A DNA stretch of 5,535 nt from an uncultured Clostridia bacterium (GTDB lineage Bacteria > Bacillota > Clostridia > TANB77 > CAG-508). The DNA is taken from NCBI GenBank assembly GCA_904419095.1, contig CAJFQT010000094.1, positions 1-5,535 of the forward strand, read 5' to 3'. A program made the translations under genes and the position numbers. The notes below the pieces were generated by a model that saw only the letters and a list, made by a program, of their open reading frames with translations, was not told the DNA's origin and searched no databases. Numbering within the stretch: position 1 is the first letter of the stretch; each line of letters starts with the position of its first letter. Below, in pieces: positions 1 through 5,535 of the stretch.

Positions 1-1075
1 CACTATTAAATTCTTTAGATGTTTTATATAAAAAAGAAGAAAATAATGATTCTAAATAACTATTACAAGCATTGGAAATTTCTGTCAATACAGCGTTATT
101 TAAATAATCAGAATCACTAGACATAGAATAAATACGTCCAGTAAAAGTATATTCTAAATTCACATATGGAGAGCCATTTACAATTGAAGCACTAATTTTA
201 GTATTTCTTTGAGGAGTAAGATATATATCAATTGATTTATTATCATCATTTGGACTTGGAATAGAGACTAAGAATCCATCAATTTGATTTCTGGTACAAA
301 GAAAAGCGACATTTTCAATTGCAGTTAATTCACCAACTAATTTATCATCTTTAAAAACAGCAAGTCCAATATTTTCTGAACGCAAATCACCAGTTATAGC
401 AGACTCATTAGATTTTATACTAGAATCTTTTTCAGAAGGAATACTAGATTCAGAAGATTTAGATTCAGAATTTATACCTCCAAGAATTGCAAATGGTTCA
501 CAAGTATCACAATTCATATTATTAAAAAATCTACCAATAGTAGCATCTGTCGTATAACCCGTATAACTACTTGAATTTGTATAACCCTCATAATATTTAG
601 TAATAAGAGGTTCAAATAAAGGTTTAGAATTTTCTATATAAGATTTAGCAGTACATTTACTTACAACAATATTTGTAGAAGGACGAACTTGATTGTCATT
701 CATCAAAGTAAATATCTCGTCTGAAATACCATTTTTAGCAAATTCTTCAGAAAACACTATAAGTTTACAATGGGACAAACTAAGCTCTTTACCAACATAA
801 GCATTCATCAAATTAATAGCACTACTAATAGAAGAAGCATCAACAGAATTTACAAAAGAAGAATCACTATCAGAAGAAGATCCATTTTCAGAAACAGCAG
901 AAGGCTTAGTGAATTGAAAAGTTACTTTCAAATTATTAGTAGTAGAAGTGTCAACAGCCATAGAAACAACAAATGCAATATTACTTATTGTAAGTGATTG
1001 ATAAGATGAATTAAAAGCTAAAGTTAAAATTATTAGTAAGATAGCTATAAATATTTTAATAAATTTACTTTTCAC
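1..1075 (-). CDS. Ger(x)C-family spore germination protein (GerAC-type subunit), 3' end outside window
   Basis: This is the C subunit of a GerA-type germinant receptor, normally a lipoprotein on the outer face of the inner spore membrane. The start is GTG at 1075-1073, with AGGGAGG seven bases upstream, and it overlaps the permease stop as GTGA. I read 358 open codons to the window edge; the family is usually about 370-400 residues, so little is missing. Residues 6-20 form a hydrophobic signal segment. The stretch 32-42 (NIAFVVSMAVD) matches the family's 'lgivsgigiD' strand. Residues 101-118 (SHCKL..SEEFAKNG) match 'gH.kvl.iGee.Ak.G'. Residues 237-250 (GLAVFKDDKLVGEL) are the family's clearest signature. 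The usual lipobox cysteine before the mature part is absent: residues 17-27 are LTLAFNSSYQS. Ser-rich stretches lie at 63-86 and 202-226, and a CxxC at 189-192. Family assignment is confident; lipid anchoring is doubtful. Confidence 0.93.
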   Translation of the reverse strand, partial: MKSKFIKIFIAILLIILTLAFNSSYQSLTISNIAFVVSMAVDTSTTNNLKVTFQFTKPSAVSENGSSSDSDSSFVNSVDASSISSAINLMNAYVGKELSLSHCKLIVFSEEFAKNGISDEIFTLMNDNQVRPSTNIVVSKCTAKSYIENSKPLFEPLITKYYEGYTNSSSYTGYTTDATIGRFFNNMNCDTCEPFAILGGINSESKSSESSIPSEKDSSIKSNESAITGDLRSENIGLAVFKDDKLVGELTAIENVAFLCTRNQIDGFLVSIPSPNDDNKSIDIYLTPQRNTKISASIVNGSPYVNLEYTFTGRIYSMSSDSDYLNNAVLTEISNACNSYLESLFSSFLYKTSKEFNS

Positions 1076-2163
1076 CGTTTTTCCTCCCTATATTTTTTGG
1101 CATTAGCAAAAATTAAAATCAAGAGACCTAGACCAAATACCACAGTCAAAGAAATAAATCTATATAAAGTATTACCAAGTAATTTAGAAATTGCAACAGT
1201 CTTAGGTAATAAAGCTACACTAAAAATCAATAAAGGAAAAATAAATGTAAGAGGTTTTTGGTATTTTAAATTAGCCATTTTTTTGAATATGATTGAAGAA
1301 AATTTAGAAGTTATAGTTAAATAACAACAAATTTCAAGCATCCATATAAGTAAAAAAATAGAATCTAATCTTTGAAAAAAAGTACCATATTCAATATAAC
1401 TTGCAGCAGTGTATAAAGGAAGTATTTCATCAACTTTTAAGAAAAAAGAAAACATAAAAAGTAAAGTAGAAACACATAATAATAAGTAAAGTGCAGAAAT
1501 ACCAATTCCTGTTAAAGCAATTTTCTTAAAATCCTCTGGTTTTTTTAAAAGAGGAGGAATTATATATAAGCAAGAAATACCACTAAATGCTATAATATTA
1601 CCAATTCCAACCACAAAAGTGTTAAAAACACCTTCTCCTAAAATTGGAAAAATACGTTCAAAACTAAAACTAGGCAAATTACCAATAAATAAGAAGAAAA
1701 TGCTAACAATAACAAAAGGTAAAATAATAGAAATGACCTTAATATTAGAGCGGAAAGACAATGAATTTGTTATACAGATGGTAATTATAAAACTTAAAAT
1801 TATATATAAAATATTAGTATTGGGAAAATATATTACCTTTAAACCTTCTGCAAAATTACGTAATAAAATTCCAGAGCTACTAATAAAATATATTATAAAA
1901 ATTATTCCAACAATATTTTTTAAAAAAGGCCCACCCAAATAGTCAGAAATATCAATAATATCTTGACCTTGAAATTTTTTAAAAAGTTTAAAAAGAATAA
2001 ATGCAAAAAGTAAAGCAAGAATAGAAACATATACAATATTTACTAGAATACCTGACTTAGAATTCTTAAGTAAAGTTACAGGTAAAGTTACAATTGTATG
2101 AGCAATAACAATACTTATAATAAGCATTATTGCCTCTTTAGTTGATATTTTTGTATCTGGCAT
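1072..2163 (-). CDS. GerAB-type spore germination permease (GerAB/ArcD/ProY family)
   Basis: This is the B subunit of the germinant receptor, a polytopic inner-spore-membrane protein related to amino-acid permeases and, in the family, involved in germinant recognition. It has 363 residues, the usual family length. About ten hydrophobic segments are visible, near residues 11-30, 38-60, 83-101, 115-134, 142-161, 181-203, 217-240, 266-288, 304-320 and 335-353. The N-terminus ISTKEAIMLI fits the family's 'is..Q....i....ig' opening, and residues 263-274 (FQRLDSIFLLIW) match the conserved 'eR.d.ifl.iW' helix. The start is ATG, with AAAGGTG seven bases upstream (2171-2177) inside the last codons of the A-subunit gene; only two bases separate that stop from this ATG. 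The stop is TGA, shared with the next gene's GTG. The tail is basic and cytoplasmic in character. Which germinant it senses cannot be read from the sequence. Confidence 0.95.
   Translation of the reverse strand: MPDTKISTKEAIMLIISIVIAHTIVTLPVTLLKNSKSGILVNIVYVSILALLFAFILFKLFKKFQGQDIIDISDYLGGPFLKNIVGIIFIIYFISSSGILLRNFAEGLKVIYFPNTNILYIILSFIITICITNSLSFRSNIKVISIILPFVIVSIFFLFIGNLPSFSFERIFPILGEGVFNTFVVGIGNIIAFSGISCLYIIPPLLKKPEDFKKIALTGIGISALYLLLCVSTLLFMFSFFLKVDEILPLYTAASYIEYGTFFQRLDSIFLLIWMLEICCYLTITSKFSSIIFKKMANLKYQKPLTFIFPLLIFSVALLPKTVAISKLLGNTLYRFISLTVVFGLGLLILIFANAKKYREEKR
1083..1089 (-). promoter_or_regulatory. Ribosome binding site for the GTG start of the Ger(x)C gene
   Basis: The minus strand reads AGGGAGG, followed by seven bases and then GTG. 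It lies inside the last codons of the permease gene. It settles the choice of a GTG start that also makes the four-base GTGA overlap, which points to translational coupling of the B and C subunits. Confidence 0.85.
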
Positions 2164-2165
2164 AT

Positions 2166-3818
2166 TTATTCACCTTTCCATTTCATAGAAATTTTATCTT
2201 GTTTTTTCATTTTTTGTGAACCTAAAAAAGCAGTTCTATTTTCCCTTTTCCAAATTTGTGGTATAAAATATCCATGACCCTTTGAACTGTCTAAAGGAGA
2301 AACACCTGTCATATAAGGAATACCAAAAGATTTAATATCGCAAAGCATTGATAAATAGACAAATATTCCTAAGGCAATACCTAAAGAACCAGCAATATAA
2401 CCAAGAAATGTAAATAAAAATCTATATAATCTTATATGAAAACCAAAAGAATAGTCCGGAATAGTAAAAGAAGCAATTCCTGTTATTGCAACAATTATAA
2501 TAAGAATAGGACTTACTATTCCTGCACTTACAGCAGCTTGACCAATTATAATAGCACCAACAATACCTATGGTAGGACCAATAGGAGAAGGAACACGTAA
2601 GCCTGCTTCTCTTATAAGTTCAAAAGAAATTTCCATAATAAGAATTTCAACAATTATAGGAAAAGGAACATTTTCTCTAGACGATAAAATTGAAAACAAT
2701 AATTCAGTTGGTATAAACTCTTGATGAAAGCTTGTAACTGCTATATAAATTCCTGGAAGAAGTAAAGTAATAACAGTTCCTAAAAATCTAATAGCTAATA
2801 CAAAATTTGCAAAGGGTGTTTTTAAATTTCTATCATCAGGAGATTTCAAAAAATCAATAAATACAGAAGGAAGTATCAATGCATATGGATTACCATTTAC
2901 TAAAACTACAACACGACCTTCCAATAAATAAGAAGCAGACTTATCAGGCCTTTCAGTAGAAAGAGATTGTGGAACAGCTAAATCATTAGTATCTGTGATT
3001 AGTTGTTCAAGTTGACCTGTTGATAATAGAGAATCGATTTGCAAATTATTTAATCTATATCTTACTTCAGCAACTAAGTCTGTATTTGTAAGATCTTGAA
3101 TATAGCATAAAGCACACTTAGTTTTAGTGATTTTTCCAACTTCAATATTTTCAATAATAAAATGTTCATTATTCACAATTCTACGCAAAAGGGAAGTATT
3201 AGTTCTTATATTTTCAACAAAAGCCTCATGAGGTCCTTTTACTACAATTTCATTATCAGGTTTTTCAACACTTCTTTGGCTAAAACCTTTAACCTCTATA
3301 TCAAAAGCAATAGGTAAAGTATCAACAAATAAAGCACAATTTCCAGAATTAATACCAGAAAAAATTTTAGAAAAACTATCTGTTTCCTTTATTGAATTTT
3401 GAGGGATTAAACAACTTTTTAAATAATCCGGCAAATTAAATTTTTTAACTTTTCTTACAGTTACATTATTAGAAACAGCTTCTGAAATAACTCTAGTTTG
3501 ATCATTATCATATAAATTATTTCTATTTCTGAGCATTAAAGGTTTTAAAATAAAATCATTCAAAATTTCTGAATTTATCATACCATCAATATACAAAATA
3601 AAAGCTTTATATTGTTTACCACGAGCATTTAATATAAAATCTCTAAGAACAATATCACTATTAATCAAAGTATTATATTTAGTTTTAACAAATTCAAAAT
3701 TAACATCTACACTTGAAAAAATTTTATCATTTTTTAATACAAAATTATCTTCATTTTCTTGATTCTCAGCAGAAGTATTTCCGCACATCATTTTCAAGGA
3801 TAGAAAAATTATGAACAT
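2166..3818 (-). CDS. GerAA-type spore germination protein (GerA family), 5' end disputed
   Basis: This is the A subunit of the germinant receptor: an N-terminal cytoplasmic domain followed by a membrane domain in the inner spore membrane. As read from ATG 3818 it has 550 residues. A soluble domain covers about 34-325 and contains YIDGM (76-80), KGPHEAFVENI (194-204) and the signature TERPDK (288-293). The membrane part, about 336-500, has SPDDR (326-330), FHQEFIPTELL (364-374), SRENVPFP (380-387), REAGLRVPSPIG (403-414) and IGQAAV (425-430), all strongly conserved in GerA proteins. The C-terminal tail is basic. The ATG at 3818 has no ribosome binding site and opens an atypical hydrophobic leader (MFIIFLSLKMM). 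The good site and ATG lie at 3867, one base out of frame. I infer a one-base insertion or a sequencing error between 3867 and about 3766. This is the first gene of the A-B-C operon. Family assignment is very secure; the start and intactness are not. Confidence 0.95.
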   Translation of the reverse strand: MFIIFLSLKMMCGNTSAENQENEDNFVLKNDKIFSSVDVNFEFVKTKYNTLINSDIVLRDFILNARGKQYKAFILYIDGMINSEILNDFILKPLMLRNRNNLYDNDQTRVISEAVSNNVTVRKVKKFNLPDYLKSCLIPQNSIKETDSFSKIFSGINSGNCALFVDTLPIAFDIEVKGFSQRSVEKPDNEIVVKGPHEAFVENIRTNTSLLRRIVNNEHFIIENIEVGKITKTKCALCYIQDLTNTDLVAEVRYRLNNLQIDSLLSTGQLEQLITDTNDLAVPQSLSTERPDKSASYLLEGRVVVLVNGNPYALILPSVFIDFLKSPDDRNLKTPFANFVLAIRFLGTVITLLLPGIYIAVTSFHQEFIPTELLFSILSSRENVPFPIIVEILIMEISFELIREAGLRVPSPIGPTIGIVGAIIIGQAAVSAGIVSPILIIIVAITGIASFTIPDYSFGFHIRLYRFLFTFLGYIAGSLGIALGIFVYLSMLCDIKSFGIPYMTGVSPLDSSKGHGYFIPQIWKRENRTAFLGSQKMKKQDKISMKWKGE

Positions 3819-3867
3819 TTTCTGGTTTATAAGTAAAAATATTTTCGAAAACTTGTTTAAAATCCAT
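3766..3867 (-). pseudogene. Probable frame-displaced 5' end of the GerAA-type gene (33 codons)
   Basis: ATG at 3867-3865 follows AAGGAAG with seven bases of spacing, the best translation start upstream of the GerA-type gene. It reads MDFKQVFENIF..., a polar N-terminus typical of GerA proteins, then ends at TGA 3768-3766. The GerA body continues one base forward and is also open across this stretch (from a TAA just before 3866), so a single extra base could explain the break. One candidate is the A run at 3794-3791 (GAAAATG on the minus strand): removing one A would join ...FSILE to MMCGNTSAENQ. Alternatives are a genuine short leader ORF translated ahead of the gene, or a frameshift event during translation; no known slippery signal is apparent. 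Confidence 0.55.
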
Positions 3868-3874
3868 TAGAAAT

Positions 3875-3881
3875 CTTCCTT
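3875..3881 (-). promoter_or_regulatory. Ribosome binding site for the displaced GerA-type start
   Basis: The minus strand reads AAGGAAG seven bases before ATG 3867. No comparable site stands before the in-frame ATG codons at 3818 or 3788-3791. This is the main reason to think that translation of the operon begins at 3867. Confidence 0.7.
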
Positions 3882-3885
3882 TTTT

Positions 3886-3915
3886 ATTATAAATAAAATT
3901 ACAGATGTGTTACAA
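3886..3915 (-). promoter_or_regulatory. Possible promoter of the germination operon (weak call)
   Basis: The minus strand carries TTGTAA (3915-3910), an 18-base spacer and a perfect TATAAT (3891-3886). The -35-like half lies within the left end of the palindromic element. Against it, transcription would begin near 3879, inside the ribosome binding site, leaving almost no leader. Known germination operons are usually read by forespore sigma-G. I looked for a sigma-G-type -10: CATACTT occurs at 3943-3937, but without a suitably spaced -35. The true promoter is therefore undecided. Confidence 0.25.
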
Positions 3916-4067
3916 TTCGGACTTAATTACGTTGAGAAGTATGGAATGTTGATATATAAATTTTTTTATCAAAGACCTATAGGTAGACTAAAGCTTTTGT
4001 TTTTAATAAAAAAATTTATATAGAAACATTCTGTACGGTCTAATTTTATAATAGACTGAATTGTAAC
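3909..4067. repeat. 159-base imperfect palindrome with 10-base perfect ends (MITE-like or structured RNA)
   Basis: The outer ends GTTACAATTC (3909-3918) and GAATTGTAAC (4058-4067) are exact inverted copies. Further in, GAATGTT (3944-3950) pairs with AACATTC (4025-4031), and the 17-base TATATAAATTTTTTTAT (3953-3969) pairs perfectly with 4006-4022. The 36-base centre (3970-4005) holds the exact small palindromes ACCTATAGGT (3975-3984) and AAAGCTTT (3990-3997). The stretches between the perfect blocks are degenerate but of equal length (25 and 26 bases). It has no coding capacity. I see no target-site duplication beside the ends. It fills most of the divergent intergenic region, so it could be a decayed miniature inverted-repeat element, a long hairpin RNA, or a large operator. 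The inverted symmetry is seen directly; the class is inference. Confidence 0.65.
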
Positions 4068-4127
4068 TAATATATACTTATTATTAGTAATTTTTTTATA
4101 AATATACTAGTTTTTCCTACAAAAAAA

Positions 4128-4136
4128 TGATATAAT
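4128..4136 (+). promoter_or_regulatory. Extended -10 promoter of the transglutaminase-like gene
   Basis: TGATATAAT is a perfect extended -10 (TG, one base, TATAAT). There is no good TTGACA-like box 16-18 bases upstream, which is acceptable for extended -10 promoters. Transcription would start near 4143, giving a leader of about 50 bases before ATG 4192. The motif suggests the housekeeping sigma factor, although chance matches are common in such A+T-rich DNA. Confidence 0.5.
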
Positions 4137-4175
4137 AAAAGTGTTGAAAATTAAAAACAGGAGATAAACCATTCG

Positions 4176-4182
4176 AAAGGGA
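4176..4182 (+). promoter_or_regulatory. Ribosome binding site that decides the transglutaminase-like start
   Basis: AAAGGGA lies nine bases before ATG 4192 but directly abuts the in-frame TTG at 4183, so the ATG is the better start. A second site, AGGAG (4159-4163), sits seven bases before an in-frame ATT (4171-4173). Use of ATT as a start is rare and I do not favour it. Confidence 0.6.
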
Positions 4183-4191
4183 TTGATTTAT

Positions 4192-5325
4192 ATGAGAAGT
4201 AAATTTACAACCTTTATAATGTCAATAATTATAATATTAATTTTTATAGGATTTATATTATTTGGATATATACTATTTAATGAATTTGCAGGAGATGATT
4301 TAAAAGAAGGCGTTGAAAATTTCGTTTCAACAGTTACAAGTCTAGCTGATGGAAGTGAAGAAGAAAATTTGACTACACCAGGAATAATTGAGACAAACAT
4401 TAATGAATTACAATCAGCAAATGCAGAGCCTGCAAGTATAAAATACGACAATATTGTAATAGATGACTATTTCTATGAGCAATTAGAAGAACCATCAAAA
4501 ATTTTTTATAGAGCACTAGAAAGTAACAAAGAAAACTTGAAAACAGGAACATATAAAATAGAATTTGGAGACGCATTTTCAAATGTATTAAATGCAAGCG
4601 GAGGAGAAAAATTACTTGGAGAATATTATCAATCAGCAGTAGAAACATACATATATGATCATCCAGAAGTATTTTATATAAATGTAAACAAAATGTATTT
4701 AAATATAGAAACAACAACAAAAGGAAATAATGTAACATACAATGTGTTTATAAATTCTGGAAACCAAGCAAACTATTTAGAAGATGGATATAACTCAAAA
4801 GAACAAATAGATACAGCACTAGCAGAAATAGAAAACGTAAAAAACCAAATATTAAGCCAAAAAACAGGAGACGCATATCAAGACATAAAAATGGTACATG
4901 ACTATTTAATAGACTCAGTAGAATATGATACAACATTATCAAATCCAAATATATACAATATTTATGGTGCACTAGTATCAAAATTAAGTGTATGTGAAGG
5001 ATATGCAAAAGCATATAAATATTTAATGGATGCTTTAGGAATACCTTGTGTAATAGTAATAGGAACAGGAACAAACTCATCAGGTCAATCAGAAAATCAT
5101 GCATGGAACTATGTGCAAATAAATAATATTTGGTATGGAGTAGACACAACTTGGGATGATCCAGTAGTAATTGGAGGAGGAAGACCAACACAAACAGCAA
5201 GATATCAATACTTTTTAAAAGGAGAAAATACACTAAATAAAGATCATTTTCCAAATGGACAATTTACGCAAGGAGGAAATACATACAGTTTTCCAACTTT
5301 AAGCAAAAATGATTTTGCAATTTAA
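4192..5325 (+). CDS. Membrane-anchored transglutaminase-like domain protein
   Basis: The protein has 377 residues from ATG 4192. Residues 8-30 form one uncleaved-looking hydrophobic segment after MRSKF, so it is probably an N-terminally anchored protein facing outward. An acidic spacer (about 34-100) and a region of unknown fold (about 100-225, with YDHPEVFYINV at 155-165) come before the transglutaminase-core domain (about 228-345). In that domain, MVHDYLIDSVEYD (234-246) is the usual helix. The triad is present: Cys268 in LSVCEGYAKAY, His303 in ENHAWNYV and Asp318 in GVDTTWDDP. The Cys-Glu-Gly-Tyr form is common in bacterial extracellular transglutaminase-like proteins, many of which have no proven substrate and may act as peptidases or cross-linkers of cell-surface protein. 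It is not recognisably the short Bacillus spore-coat Tgl. It is divergent from the germination operon; a shared role is only a guess. Codons are strongly A-ending (Thr mostly ACA, Ala mostly GCA). Confidence 0.9.
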   Translation: MRSKFTTFIMSIIIILIFIGFILFGYILFNEFAGDDLKEGVENFVSTVTSLADGSEEENLTTPGIIETNINELQSANAEPASIKYDNIVIDDYFYEQLEEPSKIFYRALESNKENLKTGTYKIEFGDAFSNVLNASGGEKLLGEYYQSAVETYIYDHPEVFYINVNKMYLNIETTTKGNNVTYNVFINSGNQANYLEDGYNSKEQIDTALAEIENVKNQILSQKTGDAYQDIKMVHDYLIDSVEYDTTLSNPNIYNIYGALVSKLSVCEGYAKAYKYLMDALGIPCVIVIGTGTNSSGQSENHAWNYVQINNIWYGVDTTWDDPVVIGGGRPTQTARYQYFLKGENTLNKDHFPNGQFTQGGNTYSFPTLSKNDFAI

Positions 5326-5505
5326 AATAAATATTAATTTTGAAACTAAGATTGTAAATAATAGAAATTATTGAAAAGATAAAAAATGTTGATAAAGCTT
5401 AAAAATACACAAAAAAATAAATATAATAGAAACAAAATACAAACTTAGAATTGAAAAACATAAAATAAATATATAAAAATTAGATGAAATAAATTAGGAG
5501 AAAAT
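5326..5505. other. A-rich intergenic gap without a convincing terminator
   Basis: The 180 bases between the transglutaminase-like gene and the next start are very A-rich on the plus strand. The only hairpin I see is AATAAT-AGAA-ATTATT (5357-5372), a six-pair all-A/T stem without a following T-run, so not a believable terminator. A TATAAT at 5422-5427 has no good -35 partner. TTGAAA (5451-5456) with TATAAA (5472-5477) has only a 15-base spacer. Whether the next gene is co-transcribed is open. Confidence 0.5.
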
Positions 5506-5535
5506 ATGATAACATTAAAAGATTTATTCGGAAAC
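5506..5535 (+). CDS. Start of an unidentified gene, cut by the window edge
   Basis: ATG 5506 follows AGGAG (5496-5500) with five bases of spacing, and ten codons are open to the edge, reading MITLKDLFGN. This is too short to name a family. The ribosome binding site and polar start make a real gene likely. It runs in the same direction as the transglutaminase-like gene, 180 bases downstream of it. Confidence 0.6.
   Translation, partial: MITLKDLFGN

Noticed and set aside
527..584. GGTTATAC repeated twice within the Ger(x)C gene as a possible repeat array
   Set aside because: It is two short copies encoding GYT in a Tyr/Ser/Thr-rich stretch, too short and irregular to be a repeat family.
770..997. 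75-codon plus-strand open frame opposite the Ger(x)C gene
   Set aside because: It is antisense to a well-supported coding region, rich in Arg, Ser and Asn from reading complementary codons, and has no ribosome binding site.
1097..1942. Two plus-strand open frames (1097-1324 and 1619-1942) opposite the permease gene
   Set aside because: Both are Lys/Ile-rich shadows of the hydrophobic permease on the other strand, with no family resemblance.
3937..3943. CATACTT on the minus strand as a sigma-G -10 for the germination operon
   Set aside because: The nearest -35-like match (GATAA, 3970-3966) is 22 bases away, too far for the 17-18 base spacing.
4047..4052. TATAAT in the right arm of the palindrome as a rightward promoter
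   Set aside because: There is no TTGACA-like box at 16-18 bases and no TG extension; the TGATATAAT at 4128-4136 is better placed.
4188..5254. Three minus-strand open frames opposite the transglutaminase-like gene
   Set aside because: They are Leu-, Phe- and His-rich by-products of the A-ending codons on the plus strand. The plus-strand gene has a full catalytic triad and a good start.
5357..5372. AATAAT-AGAA-ATTATT as a terminator after the transglutaminase-like gene
   Set aside because: The stem is six A/T pairs only, with no G-C pairs and no T-run after it.

Overview
The window looks like chromosomal DNA of a low-GC, endospore-forming member of the Firmicutes, probably a Clostridia-type lineage. 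The evidence is the very high A+T content, the AGGAGG-like ribosome binding sites, TGA used as a normal stop, and a complete nutrient-germinant-receptor operon of the GerA type.

Left part (1-3867, minus strand): a receptor operon in the usual order A-B-C. The A subunit (2166-3818, with a displaced 5' end reaching 3867) is the GerA-family membrane protein. The B subunit (1072-2163) is a ten-segment permease-like protein. The C subunit (1-1075) is a Ger(x)C-family protein whose 3' end lies outside the window. The genes are tightly coupled: 2 bases between A and B, and a 4-base GTGA overlap between B and C. The three proteins would form a germinant sensor in the inner spore membrane. Two things are odd. 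The A gene's good ribosome binding site and ATG are in a different frame from the body of the gene. The C subunit has a signal sequence but no lipobox cysteine.

Middle (3868-4191): a divergent intergenic region. It is largely filled by a 159-base imperfect palindrome (3909-4067) with perfect 10-base ends and a perfect 17-base inner stem, either MITE-like or an RNA-forming element. An extended -10 promoter follows at 4128-4136, reading right.

Right part (4192-5325, plus strand): a membrane-anchored extracytoplasmic protein with a transglutaminase-like cysteine-protease-fold domain and an intact Cys-His-Asp triad. After a 180-base A-rich gap without a convincing terminator, the first ten codons of another gene (5506-5535) are visible.

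The genes use T-ending codons on the minus strand and A-ending codons on the plus strand, so the plus strand is A-rich throughout. I did not find a clearly new multi-gene system. The palindromic element, the A-gene frame break and the unlipidated C subunit are the points most worth checking.
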